Source: Arthrobacter agilis
GTDB taxonomy: Bacteria > Actinomycetota > Actinomycetes > Actinomycetales > Micrococcaceae
Length of the DNA: 64,000 nt
NCBI RefSeq assembly: GCF_002157505.1
Contig: NZ_NFSC01000023.1
Span: 1-64,000 of the forward strand
Direction: 5' to 3'
The notes under the pieces are model-generated. The model was not told the DNA's origin. It saw only the letters and a program-made list of their open reading frames with translations, and did not search any database. Positions 31,923 to 44,064 of this stretch are shown one piece after another. Numbering within the stretch: position 1 is the stretch's first letter; each line of letters begins with the position of its first letter. The translations under genes were made by a program, and so were the position numbers.

Positions 31923-32867
31923 CTAGGCGATGACTGCCTCGCGCGCCACATGGGTGGCGTCCCGGGTCGTGGTGCGGATGCGGTAGAGGCTGGAACTGGC
32001 CGTGACGTAGAGGGTGCGGCCGTCGTCGCCGCCGAAGCAGAGGTTTCCGATCTTCTCCGGCACCGCGATCCGCAGGATCCGCTCACCGGAGGGCGCGAAG
32101 ACCTGGACGGCATCCAGGCTCGAGCTCCACACGTTGCCGTGCTCGTCGACGCGGATCCCGTCAGGCAACCCGGGCGAGACCTCGGTGAAGACCCGGCCGT
32201 TCTTCGCGTGCCGACCTCCATAGACGTCGTAGGCGTGGATCGCGTGCCCTGCCCGCCGGTCCGGGTCCACCTCGCCGCTCGCCGGGGAGGCGGAGGAGTC
32301 CGTGACGTAGAGGGTTTTCTCATCCGGGGAGAAAGCGAGCCCGTTGGGGGCTTCGACATCGATCACGACGGGCACGAGCGAGCTGTTGCTCGGGTCGAAG
32401 CGGAACACGTACCGGTCCCCGTACTCCTCCTCGCCGGCGTGCCCCTCTTCGGGCCGCATGATCCCGTAGGACGGGTCGCTGAACCAGATGGTGCCGTCGG
32501 ACTTCACGACGACGTCGTTGGGTGAGTTGAACCGTACGTCGCCGAACCGGTCCACCAGCGTGTGCGGCGCCGGGCCCTCGCCCGGCCGTACAGCGGTGTC
32601 GTGCTGGACGGCGCGGCGGCCGTGGGAGCACTCGACGACGTTCCCGTCGAGGTCGAGGGTACGTCCGTTGGTGAATTCCGCATCGTCGTCGAAGACCGTC
32701 AGGTCACCCGTTTCCTCACTGAATTCGACGATCCGGTTGCTATGGATGTCGCTGAAGCGGACGCAGCGGCGCTGAGACAGCCATACCGGTCCTTCCGCCC
32801 ACACGGCGCCGGTGGCGACCCGCTGGAGCGCGGCGCCCTGCTCGAGAAGAGGTGATGAAGCCGTCAT
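31923..32867 (-). CDS. SMP-30/gluconolactonase-family lactonase
   Basis: A 314-residue six-bladed propeller hydrolase. Metal-binding positions are visible as Glu in WAEGPVW, Asn in FNSPNDVVV, Asn in EAPNGLAF and Asp in LPDGIRVD. The family hydrolyses sugar lactones such as gluconolactone, xylonolactone or rhamnonolactone. Rhamnonolactone is of interest given the rhamnosidases, but the gene is 25 kb away, so the link is speculative. It lies 9 bp downstream of the LLM flavoprotein gene, suggesting co-transcription. The start is ATG at 32867. Confidence 0.88.
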   Translation of the reverse strand: MTASSPLLEQGAALQRVATGAVWAEGPVWLSQRRCVRFSDIHSNRIVEFSEETGDLTVFDDDAEFTNGRTLDLDGNVVECSHGRRAVQHDTAVRPGEGPAPHTLVDRFGDVRFNSPNDVVVKSDGTIWFSDPSYGIMRPEEGHAGEEEYGDRYVFRFDPSNSSLVPVVIDVEAPNGLAFSPDEKTLYVTDSSASPASGEVDPDRRAGHAIHAYDVYGGRHAKNGRVFTEVSPGLPDGIRVDEHGNVWSSSLDAVQVFAPSGERILRIAVPEKIGNLCFGGDDGRTLYVTASSSLYRIRTTTRDATHVAREAVIA

Positions 32868-32876
32868 GAGCAGATC

Positions 32877-33908
32877 CTAGGCGAGCATGTCCCGGACCAT
32901 CGGGATGACCTTCGTTCCGTAGAGCTCGATGCTGTGCATGAGCTTCTCGTGCGGCAGGGGACCGGCGCTGTACTTCATGTCGAAGCGGTCGATCCCGAGG
33001 GTCTGTGCCGTCGCCGCGATCTTCCGAGCGACCGTCTCCGGGGATCCGACGTAGAGGGAGCCGAAGTCCGCCTCCTGGTCGAACTCCGCGCGCGTCGTCG
33101 GGCCCCAGCCGCGCTCGCGGCCGATGCGGTCGCGCATGATCCGGTTGTCCGGCCACAGTTCCTCGCGGGCCTGCTCGTCGGAGTCGGCGATATAGCCGGG
33201 GGAGTGGACGCCGATGGGCAGCGTGGGCTGGCCGAGCTGGGTCAGCGCCCGGTGGTACAGGTCCACGTAGGGGGCGAAGCGCGCAGGATCGCCGCCGATG
33301 ATGGCGAGCATGAGGGGCATGCCGTAGCGGGCCGCCCGCACCACGGATTCAGGACTGCCGCCGACGCCGATCCAGGTCTTGAGGCGACCGCCGTCGGTCT
33401 TGGGGTACACCTCGTGGTTGTCCAGGCCGGGGCGGGTGGTGCCGGACCAGGTGACCGGGCCCTCCTTGATCAGCTCGGAGAAGAGGTCGAGCTTCTCCTC
33501 GAAGAGGCGCTCGTAGTCGGAGAGTTCGTAGCCGAAGAGCGGGAAGGATTCCGTGAAGGACCCGCGGCCCAGGATGACCTCGGCGCGGCCGTTGGAGGCG
33601 GCGTCAAGCGTGGCAAACCGCTGGTAGACGCGCACCGGGTCGTCCGAACTGAGGACCGTCACGGCGGAGCCGAGGCGGATGCGCCTCGTCTGCCCTGCGA
33701 TGGCGGCGAGGACGGTCTCGGGTGCGGAGACGGCGAAATCGTCACGGTGGTGCTCGCCGACACCGATGAAGTCGACGCCGACCTCGTCGGCGAGGACGGC
33801 CTCGGCGATCACATTGCGGATGACCTGCGGGTAGGGGACGGGGTTGCCGTCCTGCCCGCGCGTGACATCACCGAAGGTGTCGAGTCCGAGTTCCAGTTCG
33901 CGTGCCAT
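32877..33908 (-). CDS. LLM-class flavin-dependent oxidoreductase
   Basis: A 343-residue bacterial-luciferase-like monooxygenase using reduced flavin (F420H2 or FMNH2). The family pattern is clear: LELGLDTFGDV at the N terminus, VDFIGVGEHHRDDFAVSAP, a TVLSSDDPVRVYQRFATLD strand-helix and AEVILGRGSF. The substrate is unknown. Upstream is a 233-bp gap without recognised features, then the divergent peroxiredoxin-like gene. Confidence 0.9.
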   Translation of the reverse strand: MARELELGLDTFGDVTRGQDGNPVPYPQVIRNVIAEAVLADEVGVDFIGVGEHHRDDFAVSAPETVLAAIAGQTRRIRLGSAVTVLSSDDPVRVYQRFATLDAASNGRAEVILGRGSFTESFPLFGYELSDYERLFEEKLDLFSELIKEGPVTWSGTTRPGLDNHEVYPKTDGGRLKTWIGVGGSPESVVRAARYGMPLMLAIIGGDPARFAPYVDLYHRALTQLGQPTLPIGVHSPGYIADSDEQAREELWPDNRIMRDRIGRERGWGPTTRAEFDQEADFGSLYVGSPETVARKIAATAQTLGIDRFDMKYSAGPLPHEKLMHSIELYGTKVIPMVRDMLA

Positions 33909-34141
33909 GGTGTCGCTCCCGTGCTTGGTGTTCCGGCCACGTCGGGCCTGCTAGGAGAACCCGCCCGCCGTCGGGGTTATTCCATGCAAACGTATGCGTC
34001 TCCCCCACGCCGTCGTCCGACGGCTGCACCCGGTGCTGCCCGCCATGTGTCTGCGTGTGACAGGGGCCGGCCTCCTCCTCCGGTGGTGGCCCTATCCTTC
34101 GAGCGGGAGCCGCCCGGTTCCATGACGCAGAGGAGACAGCC

Positions 34142-34798
34142 GTGCCCCACACCAGCATCGAGTCGCAGGTCGCAGAATTCAACGAGGGATTCGAGGCCCA
34201 GATCGGTCCGGACCTCGCCAGGACGTTCGCCCGGGAGCAGGAGGCACTGCGGTCCGCCGGCGTTCCGTCGTCGGTGGTCTCTACGGGCGACGTGCTGCCG
34301 GAGGCCATGCTCCTGACGGCATCCTCTGAGGAGGTCCGGCTGTCGGACGCCCTCTCCGCCGCGCCGACCGTGCTGGTGTTCTACCGCGGCGCCTGGTGCC
34401 CCTACTGCAACATCACGCTCAGGACGTACCAGCGTGAACTCCTCCCCGCGCTCGCCGAGCAGGGCATCAGGCTTGTAGCGGTGAGCCCACAGCATCCCGA
34501 GGGTAGCGAGGCCACGAGCCAGGGCGGGCAGCTCGGCTTCGATGTCCTGTCCGATCCTGCCAACACGCTCGCTTCCGCACTGGGTATCGTGACCGCCCCG
34601 AGTCCTGAAGCCCGCCGTGCCCATACGCAACTCGGCTTCGAGGTGTCGGATAGCAACGCGGACGGCACAGCGGCGGTTCCCTTCCCCACCGTCCTCCTCG
34701 TGGACGCCGCGGGGGTGGTCCGGTTCGTCGACATCCGCACCGACTACACGTCGCGGACCGAGGTCTCCGACATCGTCCTGGCCACGCAGCGCCTCTGA
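34142..34798 (+). CDS. Peroxiredoxin-like / AhpC-TSA family protein
   Basis: A 218-residue thioredoxin-fold protein. After an N-terminal helical segment (residues 1-60) it has VLVFYRGAWCPYCNITLRTY, with both cysteines of a CxxC in the position of the peroxidatic cysteine. This is typical of the peroxiredoxin-like, redoxin-domain group that removes peroxides or acts as a thiol reductant. The GTG at 34142 is preceded by AGGAG. A hairpin (34802-34830) separates it from the convergent secreted hydrolase. Confidence 0.88.
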   Translation: MPHTSIESQVAEFNEGFEAQIGPDLARTFAREQEALRSAGVPSSVVSTGDVLPEAMLLTASSEEVRLSDALSAAPTVLVFYRGAWCPYCNITLRTYQRELLPALAEQGIRLVAVSPQHPEGSEATSQGGQLGFDVLSDPANTLASALGIVTAPSPEARRAHTQLGFEVSDSNADGTAAVPFPTVLLVDAAGVVRFVDIRTDYTSRTEVSDIVLATQRL

Positions 34799-34801
34799 TC
34801 A

Positions 34802-34830
34802 GTGGAGGAGACCCTTCGGGTCCCCTCCAC
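34802..34830. terminator. Bidirectional hairpin between convergent genes
   Basis: GTGGAGG-A-GACCC / GGGTC-C-CCTCCAC around a 3-base TTC loop, with one mismatch. It lies just after the peroxiredoxin-like stop and 28 bp before the end of the minus-strand SGNH hydrolase, serving both. Confidence 0.6.
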
Positions 34831-34857
34831 CCTGTCCGTCCAGGGCCTCCGGCCGGG

Positions 34858-35907
34858 TCAGCCCTGCCGTGCGCAGTTCTGCCGGACCTCCGCCGCGCGG
34901 TCGGCGCGATCGATGCTCGCGGGGTCGGCGAGGTCGACGCCCGCCCGCGCCGCTGCAGCCCGTGCCGCCGGGCTCTTCAGGTCCGGCGCCACGAATTTCT
35001 TCGGTGTGATCCTCGCGTCCTCCGCCGCGTAGCCCTGCTGCTGCTGCGCGAGCGCAGGGGCCGACAGCTCTGCGGACTGCACGGTCGCCTGCGTGACACT
35101 GACACGGCTTCCGGTGAGGGAAGCGCTGAGCAGCGGCACGTATCCCGAGGCATGCCCTGTCCTGTTCGGGTGGTAGGACTCCGACGTCGGACTCGAGAGC
35201 CCGTTGAGCCATTCGACGTCGTCGCATACCGCGTGGCCCACGAAGGGGACGGTGGGGTTGCCGAAGGTGAAGCCGGCCGCGGTTGCCGCCGTCGCCGTCG
35301 TGCGATTGAGCAGGTCCGCGGTCGCGTTCAGCCGCGCTTCCTCCGTGGGCGAGAACCAGGTGCCCGCATTGCAGTCCTCCCCGTTGAAAAGCCGCGGGTA
35401 TCCGGCGATCGTCACGGAGGCCTGCGGCGCACGCGCCCGGATCTGCGCGTACAGCGACGCGAGGCCGGCCGGCAGCTGGTTGACGATGAAGGCCTGGGCG
35501 CGGTCGATGGCGGCGTTGCAGTTGCTCATCCATGCCGGCTTCGCGCACTCCGTGAGGACGGGGACGAAGGAGGCGTCATTCCCGCCGACGCTCAGCGAGA
35601 CGTAGGACGTCGTAGGGGACAGGGCGCCGAGCTGTGTCGCGACGACGTCGGGGACCGTCGCCCCCGAGCAGGCGCGGAAGTTGAGGGCGTAGCCTCTGGC
35701 GCTCGCGATGAGCGAGGGATACGCGTAGACGGAGCGCTGGCAGGAGGTCCCGTCCGCAAGGTACGAGCGCGTTCCTGTCCCTGAGGAGTAGGAGTCACCG
35801 AGGGCGACGTAGGACGCACCCGCCGCGCTTGCAGGCGGCGCGGGCACCATGACGGCGGCTACCAGCGCCAGGGCGACGGCGGCCGAGCGGAGGCGGGGAA
35901 TCGGCAT
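34858..35907 (-). CDS. Secreted SGNH/GDSL hydrolase (lipase/esterase)
   Basis: A 349-residue exported esterase. A signal peptide is clear: basic start, a hydrophobic stretch at about residues 8-22, and a probable cut after PPASA. The mature part has the GDSL block ALGDSYSSGTG (nucleophile Ser), GGND (oxyanion Asn) and SYHPNRTGH (Asp/His replaced by the YHPN variant seen in secreted actinobacterial lipases). Six cysteines could form disulfides. About 80 residues after the hydrolase domain have no recognised role. It is a single gene ending at a shared terminator. Confidence 0.9.
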   Translation of the reverse strand: MPIPRLRSAAVALALVAAVMVPAPPASAAGASYVALGDSYSSGTGTRSYLADGTSCQRSVYAYPSLIASARGYALNFRACSGATVPDVVATQLGALSPTTSYVSLSVGGNDASFVPVLTECAKPAWMSNCNAAIDRAQAFIVNQLPAGLASLYAQIRARAPQASVTIAGYPRLFNGEDCNAGTWFSPTEEARLNATADLLNRTTATAATAAGFTFGNPTVPFVGHAVCDDVEWLNGLSSPTSESYHPNRTGHASGYVPLLSASLTGSRVSVTQATVQSAELSAPALAQQQQGYAAEDARITPKKFVAPDLKSPAARAAAARAGVDLADPASIDRADRAAEVRQNCARQG

Positions 35908-36046
35908 TGAGACTCCAGGTGCTCGAGAGGCGTGTAGTCCACGCTAGTCCTGCTGTGCCGCGGGCGACAGGACCTCGGGGAGGTTTCCGCAACCCTTCCC
36001 CGGTACCGGTGCAGGGGCTATTGTTCGGCCTCGGACTCCGCTATCT

Positions 36047-36076
36047 TTGCCTCCGATCCGCCCGGCACGGTAAGCT
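36047..36076 (+). promoter_or_regulatory. Possible promoter of the gcv operon
   Basis: TTGCCT (36047-36052) and TAAGCT (36071-36076), separated by 18 bp, are a plausible sigma-70-like pair about 55 bp before the riboswitch. The match is moderate and unproven. Confidence 0.3.
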
Positions 36077-36128
36077 GTGTGGCGGCTCACATGCCGCAAA
36101 ACCCCAACTGAATATGCCACTGATCTGC

Positions 36129-36317
36129 AGCGGGAGAGTTCTGCCGTTGACACAAGCCGGCAGGCGCCGTAGGAGCAAATCCTCCCCAGGAATCTCTCAG
36201 GCCCAGTACCGCTGCGGATAGGCAACTCTGGAAAGCAGCATCGGGCACGCCCGGCGCTCACCGACGGTGCAAGCAGGCGCGGAGCCCTGCGGAAACTCTC
36301 AGGTCCCACACAGAGCG
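36129..36317 (+). ncRNA. Tandem glycine riboswitch
   Basis: Two consecutive glycine aptamers precede gcvP. The first (about 36129-36214) has GCGGGAGAG at its 5' side, GGCGCCGTAGGAGCAA in the core, GGAATCTCTCAGG on the 3' side and a closing CCGCT. The second (about 36215-36317) has GCTCACCGACGGTGCAAGC in the core and GGAAACTCTCAGG on the 3' side. Tandem aptamers of this class normally switch on glycine cleavage genes when glycine is high, which fits gcvP 60 bp downstream. Exact boundaries are approximate. Confidence 0.93.
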
Positions 36318-36377
36318 GGGAGGAACCCGACCAGGCACGCGCGCCACCGCGCTCTCTTCTGACGTACGGAGTTCCCC

Positions 36378-39272
<2,895 letters not shown>

Positions 39273-39281
39273 GAACCCGAC

Positions 39282-40415
39282 GTGAGCGAGCAGAGCAAGC
39301 ACACAGCCCTGTACACCCAGCACCAGGCGCACGGCGCGTCCTTCACGGACTTCGGCGGCTGGCAGATGCCCCTCAAATACCGCAGCGAGCTGGAGGAACA
39401 CCACACCGTCCGGAACGCCGCGGGCCTCTTCGACCTGTCCCACATGGGCGAGGTCCTCGTGAGCGGACCGCAGGCAGCGCAGTTCCTGAACTACGCCCTG
39501 GTCAGCAACCTCGCGGTTCTCGCCGTGGGCAAGGCCAAGTACTCGCTGATCTGCACCGCCGAGGGCGGCGTGATCGATGACCTCATCACGTACCGTCTCG
39601 CCGAGGAATCCTTCCTCGTGGTGCCCAACGCCTCCAACGCGCCCCTCGTCGCCGAGGAACTGCGCCTCCGCGCCAAGGGCTTCGACGTCGCCGTGGAGGA
39701 CCAGTCGGACGTCACGGCCCTCATCGCCGTGCAGGGACCGACGGCCGAAGCCGTCCTCCTCGATCTCGCGCGACCTGAGGGCGCCGGCATCATCCGTGAG
39801 CTGAAGTACTACGCCGTGGTGGAGCTCGAGCTCGCCGGCCTTCCCGTGCTCCTCGCCCGGACGGGCTACACCGGTGAGGACGGCTTCGAGATCTTCATCG
39901 GCAACAATCTGGCAGTGCGCCTCTGGGACGCCGCACTGCAGGCCGGGGGCCCGCACGGGCTGCTGCCCTGCGGTCTCGCAGCACGCGACTCGCTGCGCCT
40001 CGAGGCCGGGATGCCCCTGTACGGGCATGAGCTCTGCCTCGACACCAACCCCTTCGAGGCAGGCCTCGGGCCCGTGGTCAGCACCAAGAAGGCCGAGGAC
40101 TTCGTGGGACGCTCCGTGCTCGAGCCGCTGAAGGCCGTCGAGCCGGCGCGGCGCCTAGTCGGCCTCCGGGCCGTCGGACGACGGTCGGCACGCGCCGGGT
40201 ACGCCGTCGTCGCCGACGGCAGGACCGTCGGCACCGTGACCTCGGGACTGCCGAGCCCCACCCTGGGGTACCCTGTGGCACTCGCCTACGTCGAATCGGA
40301 GTACGCAGCCGTCGGCACCGAGATCCAGGTGGACCTTCGCGGACGACCCGAACCCTTCACCGTGATCGCCAGGCCGTTCTACAAGCGCGCGAAGCCCGCC
40401 GGGACAGCCCAGTGA
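39282..40415 (+). CDS. gcvT: Glycine cleavage system T protein (aminomethyltransferase)
   Basis: A 377-residue THF-dependent T protein that releases ammonia and forms 5,10-methylene-THF. It shows [13 protein letters not shown] near the N terminus, [10 protein letters not shown], then [13 protein letters not shown], and [19 protein letters not shown] in the second domain. The start is GTG at 39282. The next gene, sdaA, overlaps its stop (GTGA). No gcvH gene lies between or beside them in this window. Confidence 0.96.
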   Translation: MSEQSKHTALYTQHQAHGASFTDFGGWQMPLKYRSELEEHHTVRNAAGLFDLSHMGEVLVSGPQAAQFLNYALVSNLAVLAVGKAKYSLICTAEGGVIDDLITYRLAEESFLVVPNASNAPLVAEELRLRAKGFDVAVEDQSDVTALIAVQGPTAEAVLLDLARPEGAGIIRELKYYAVVELELAGLPVLLARTGYTGEDGFEIFIGNNLAVRLWDAALQAGGPHGLLPCGLAARDSLRLEAGMPLYGHELCLDTNPFEAGLGPVVSTKKAEDFVGRSVLEPLKAVEPARRLVGLRAVGRRSARAGYAVVADGRTVGTVTSGLPSPTLGYPVALAYVESEYAAVGTEIQVDLRGRPEPFTVIARPFYKRAKPAGTAQ

Positions 40416-41785
40416 CGATCAGCGCCTTCGACCTGTTCAAGATCGGCATCGGGCCCTCGAGCTCCCACACGGGCGGACCGATGACGGCGGCCTACCTCTT
40501 CACGGAAGTGCTGCGCACCGGGAGCCTGCTGTCCGACGTGCAGCGTGTGCAGGTGGACCTCTTCGGATCACTCGGGTCCACCGGCCACGGGCACGGTACC
40601 GTCAAGGCCGTGCTGCTCGGGCTCGAGGGCGAGCAGCCGCACCTGGTGGATCCGACGTCCGCGGACGCCCGCATCACCCGCATCGGCGAGGTCCGGTCGC
40701 TTAACCTCGGGGGGAAGCATCCGATTCCGTTCCAGCCCGATACGGATGTCGTCCTGCACCGCCGCAAGCGCCTCGACTACCACACCAATGGTATGCGCTT
40801 TTCGGCATATTCAGCCGCGGGGGATGTTATGCAAACGAGGGAATACTTCTCCGTCGGCGGTGGATTCGTGCTCGACGAGGACCAGATCGGTTCGGAGACG
40901 GCGGTCCTCAAGCCCGTACCGGTGTCCCACCCCTTCGGCACCGCCGACCAGTTGCTGGGCATCTGCCGGGCCACCGGGCAGTCCTTCTCCGACGTCGTCC
41001 TGGCCAACGAACTGGCCTGGCGCACCGAGGACGAGGTGCGCGCGGGGCTGCTGGAGATCTGGGGCGTCATGCAGGACACCATCCGGCGCGGTACGACGAC
41101 GGGCGGGATCCTGCCCGGCGGACTGAAAGTCCGGCGCCGAGCAGAACGGCAGCGGCAGCTGCTGGAGAAGGCCGACGACCCGAACGACCGCCTCGGCACC
41201 ATGGAGTGGGTCACCCTCTTCGCCCTGGCCGTCAACGAGGAGAACGCAGCGGGCGGGCGCGTGGTGACGGCGCCGACCAACGGGGCCGCCGGCATCATCC
41301 CCGCGGTCCTGAAGTACTACGTGGACTTCGTCCCGGGAGCCGACGACGACGGCGTCGTCCGGTTCCTGCTCGCCGCCACGGCGATCGGCTCGCTCTTCAA
41401 GAAGAACGCCTCGATCTCCGGGGCCGAGGTGGGCTGCCAGGGCGAGGTCGGCTCCGCCTGCGCCATGGCCGCCGGAGCGCTGGCCGAGGTCCTGGGAGGG
41501 ACCCCGGAGCAGGTCGAGAACGCCGCAGAGATCGGGATCGAACACAACCTCGGGCTGACCTGCGACCCCGTGGGCGGCCTCGTGCAGATCCCCTGCATCG
41601 AGCGGAACGCCGTCGGCGCGATGAAGGCCATCACCGCGGCACGCATGGCCGTGCGCGGTGACGGCCAGCACCACGTCTCGCTCGATGTCGCCATCAAGAC
41701 CATGCGGGACACCGGCGCGGACATGATGGACAAGTACAAGGAGACCGCCCGCGGCGGGCTCGCCCTGAACGTGGTGGAGTGCTGA
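40412..41785 (+). CDS. sdaA: L-serine ammonia-lyase (single-chain, iron-sulfur)
   Basis: A 457-residue Fe-S serine dehydratase converting serine to pyruvate and ammonia. The beta domain begins with [20 protein letters not shown] and the alpha domain carries [18 protein letters not shown] and [19 protein letters not shown], with cluster-binding cysteines including Cys in [17 protein letters not shown] start overlapping gcvT. Together with GcvPT it would drain glycine via serine (by glyA elsewhere) to pyruvate. Confidence 0.95.
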   Translation: MTISAFDLFKIGIGPSSSHTGGPMTAAYLFTEVLRTGSLLSDVQRVQVDLFGSLGSTGHGHGTVKAVLLGLEGEQPHLVDPTSADARITRIGEVRSLNLGGKHPIPFQPDTDVVLHRRKRLDYHTNGMRFSAYSAAGDVMQTREYFSVGGGFVLDEDQIGSETAVLKPVPVSHPFGTADQLLGICRATGQSFSDVVLANELAWRTEDEVRAGLLEIWGVMQDTIRRGTTTGGILPGGLKVRRRAERQRQLLEKADDPNDRLGTMEWVTLFALAVNEENAAGGRVVTAPTNGAAGIIPAVLKYYVDFVPGADDDGVVRFLLAATAIGSLFKKNASISGAEVGCQGEVGSACAMAAGALAEVLGGTPEQVENAAEIGIEHNLGLTCDPVGGLVQIPCIERNAVGAMKAITAARMAVRGDGQHHVSLDVAIKTMRDTGADMMDKYKETARGGLALNVVEC

Positions 41786-41791
41786 CAGCGC

Positions 41792-42601
41792 GTGGCTGAC
41801 CTGCCGGTCCGGATAGAGGTGATCCCCGGGGAGGGCCTGGTGGAGCGGCTCCAGGCGCACCTGCCCGCTCCCGCCGTCGTGACCGTCACCTGCCTGCCGC
41901 ACCACGGTCCGCGCCAGGCCGTGGACATGGCGGTGGACCTGGCCCGCGCCGGGTACACGGCTGTTCCGCACCTTGCAGCCCGGTCGGTGGCGGGCCGAGC
42001 GGAGCTGGCAGAGTACGTCGCGCAGTGCACCAAGGCGGGCATCACCGACGTGTTCGTGATCGGCGGTGACGCAGCGGACGCGGCCGGACCCTATGCCTGG
42101 AGCGGCGCGCTCATGGAGGACATCGCGGACCTGTCCGGGGGAGCCCTCCGCATGGGCATCGCCGTCTATCCGGAGGGGCACCCGGGGACAGCGCAGGAGG
42201 AGCTGGCGAGGACGTTGAGGGCCAAGCAGGAGCTGGCGTCCTGGTGCGTCACGCAGCTCTGCTTCTCTCCGGACACCCTCCGGGCCTTCCCTTCGGTGCT
42301 GCGGCTCGACGGCATCACCCTGCCCGTCTGGGCAGGCATCCCGGGCCCTGTGAGGATGTCCCGGCTGCTCCGCCTCGCCGGGCGGATCGGAGTGGGCCAG
42401 TCCCTCGGATTCCTGAAGCGCTCGGCCGGCAGCGCCAACACCGGATCCGTGGTGAGGCAGCTGCTGTCGTCGGCCTCCTATGACCCGGCACCGCTGGTGG
42501 ATGCGCTGGACGGCGCCGGATACGCAGGACTGCACCTCTACAGCTTCAACGACCTCGCCGAACTGGCCGCATCGGAGCTGGCCGGGCAGGGCAGGGCCTG
42601 A
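41792..42601 (+). CDS. Methylenetetrahydrofolate reductase family protein
   Basis: A 269-residue MetF-like TIM-barrel flavoprotein, slightly shorter than usual. It has VTVTCLPHHGPRQAVDMAVDL, VFVIGGDA, GIAVYPEGHP, CVTQLCFSPDT and LPVWAGIPGPV in family order. It would reduce 5,10-methylene-THF, the product of glycine cleavage, to 5-methyl-THF. GTG start, 6 bp after the sdaA stop, so it appears to be the fourth gene of the riboswitch-controlled operon. Divergence from classical MetF leaves some doubt about the exact reaction. Confidence 0.82.
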   Translation: MADLPVRIEVIPGEGLVERLQAHLPAPAVVTVTCLPHHGPRQAVDMAVDLARAGYTAVPHLAARSVAGRAELAEYVAQCTKAGITDVFVIGGDAADAAGPYAWSGALMEDIADLSGGALRMGIAVYPEGHPGTAQEELARTLRAKQELASWCVTQLCFSPDTLRAFPSVLRLDGITLPVWAGIPGPVRMSRLLRLAGRIGVGQSLGFLKRSAGSANTGSVVRQLLSSASYDPAPLVDALDGAGYAGLHLYSFNDLAELAASELAGQGRA

Positions 42602-42638
42602 CCGCGATACCCGAAAACTGCACGCGGGGCCTGTCCCG

Positions 42639-43370
42639 CTAGTGCGAGAAGTGCGTCTCCGCCGGCTCGGTGGTGATCCCGCTGACGATGCGGTGCGCGA
42701 TCTCCCGGACCTTGACGTTCTGGGCGTTCGAGGCCCGGCTCAGCATCGTGTACGCCTCGCGCTGCGTGCAGCGGTTCTGGCCCATGATGATCCCGATCGC
42801 GATGTCGATGGTGGTCCTCGACTCCATTGCGGCCAACAGGTTCGACGACGTGGTGGCATGCTGGGACACGCGGAGCACCATCTGCAGCGCCTTCGCTGCC
42901 TGCGTCGCGAAGCCTTCCGCGAGGTCCTGGGCGCTGCTCGTGAAGGTACGGGGGTTCGCGGCGTAGAAGTTCAGCGAGGCCCCGCCCCCGGAGCCGAGCA
43001 CGAGGGGGACGCCCATCATGGCGAAGTACTCGTGATCGGCGACGACCTCGAAGTACTCGGGCCAGCGGCTGTCGGTGCGGACGTCGTCGACGATCACGGT
43101 GGAGCCCGTGCTGATCGCGTGCAGGCACGGCCCGTCGCCGAAGCCGTACTGGATCTCATCCAGGACCCGTGCCTCGTCGCTGCTGCACGCCACGGTGGTC
43201 GCGAGGTCCCGGTGGCGGTAGGTCACACCGCACTGCACCTTCACCGATCCACCGAGGATCCGTGAGGAGAGGCGTGCCAGGTCTTCCAGGAACTGGTCCA
43301 CGTTCTCATTGCTGAGCATGAGGTCCTGGAGCTCGGCCACTGCTGCAGCGTTCAGTTGTTCGGCGTTCAC
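42639..43370 (-). CDS. GAF-ANTAR domain regulator
   Basis: A 243-residue protein with an N-terminal GAF sensor domain (about residues 30-165, including GPCLHAISTGSTVIVDD) and a C-terminal ANTAR RNA-binding domain (about 180-235, SRTTIDIAIGIIMGQNRCTQ followed by REAYTMLSRAS). Such proteins act as transcription antiterminators in actinobacteria. GTG start at 43370. It is transcribed toward the gcv operon end and is separated from it by 37 bp containing a small GC hairpin. Confidence 0.9.
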   Translation of the reverse strand: MNAEQLNAAAVAELQDLMLSNENVDQFLEDLARLSSRILGGSVKVQCGVTYRHRDLATTVACSSDEARVLDEIQYGFGDGPCLHAISTGSTVIVDDVRTDSRWPEYFEVVADHEYFAMMGVPLVLGSGGGASLNFYAANPRTFTSSAQDLAEGFATQAAKALQMVLRVSQHATTSSNLLAAMESRTTIDIAIGIIMGQNRCTQREAYTMLSRASNAQNVKVREIAHRIVSGITTEPAETHFSH

Positions 43371-43436
43371 CCGGTCATTTTACGACGGATAGTTAGTCTG
43401 TCTAGCAAACCCGGGAAGGGGAACAGCTGCACGGAA

Positions 43437-43463
43437 GAACGGCCGCCCTGAGGACGGCCGTTC
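43437..43463 (-). terminator. Terminator after the marR gene
   Basis: A perfect 9-bp stem, GAACGGCCG / CGGCCGTTC, with a 9-base loop, 26 bp past the marR stop. On the minus strand it is followed by TTCTTCC. Confidence 0.7.
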
Positions 43464-43489
43464 CCTGGAAATTCTGTGAACCCGAGGGC

Positions 43490-43933
43490 TCAGACGGCCG
43501 CGACCGCCGGCCGCTGGCGCTGGGGGGCGAGTTCCCCGACGATGCCGCGGAGCAGGCTCCGCAGCTCGAAGGATTCCAGGCCTTCTCCCACCATCAGTGT
43601 GCGCTCGATGTCCTCTGCCTTGGCGAGGGCTTCGACGCCGGTCGGGGTGATCGTGATCCGCTGGCTGCGGCGGTCGACGCTGTCGCGGATACGGGAGATG
43701 AAGCCCTGCCGCTCGAGCTTCTCGATGGTCTTGCCGATCGTCTGCGCCTGCACGTGCACTGCGAGGGCCAGCTTGGCGCCCGTCATGGTGCCCTGGCGGG
43801 AGAGCACGCCGAGGGTGGTGTAGCCGGCATGGGTGATCCCGATGTCGAGCAGCCTTTCGTTCCATGCGTGGTCCACGAGACGGGCGGCGGTGGTGAGCAG
43901 GCGGCTGGTCGACCACTCTTCCAAGTCAGGCAT
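43490..43933 (-). CDS. MarR-family transcriptional regulator
   Basis: A 147-residue winged-helix regulator. The helix-turn-helix and wing are at about residues 50-100 (TMTGAKLALAVHVQAQTIGK, then IRDSVDRRSQRITITPTG). ATG at 43933 with AAGGA upstream. The hydrophobic-ligand effector is unknown; the adjacent alpha/beta hydrolase gene (same strand, upstream) could be a partner. A MarR fragment at 28740 is clearly related to its N terminus. A 12-bp hairpin lies in its leader. Confidence 0.9.
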   Translation of the reverse strand: MPDLEEWSTSRLLTTAARLVDHAWNERLLDIGITHAGYTTLGVLSRQGTMTGAKLALAVHVQAQTIGKTIEKLERQGFISRIRDSVDRRSQRITITPTGVEALAKAEDIERTLMVGEGLESFELRSLLRGIVGELAPQRQRPAVAAV

Positions 43934-43958
43934 GCGATGTTCCTTCAGAGGTTCTGGA

Positions 43959-43997
43959 ACACCCGGCCGGTGCTGCTGGGCAACGCCGGCCGGGTGT
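43959..43997 (-). terminator. Hairpin between the hydrolase and marR
   Basis: A perfect 12-bp stem, ACACCCGGCCGG / CCGGCCGGGTGT, with a 15-base loop, placed between the hydrolase stop and the marR start. It can terminate the hydrolase transcript or structure the marR leader. Confidence 0.55.
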
Positions 43998-44064
43998 CGT
44001 GTCTTTGCAGCCGGTCGCAACTACAGGGGGGACGGGACCAACCGCAATATGTCTACTATGCGCT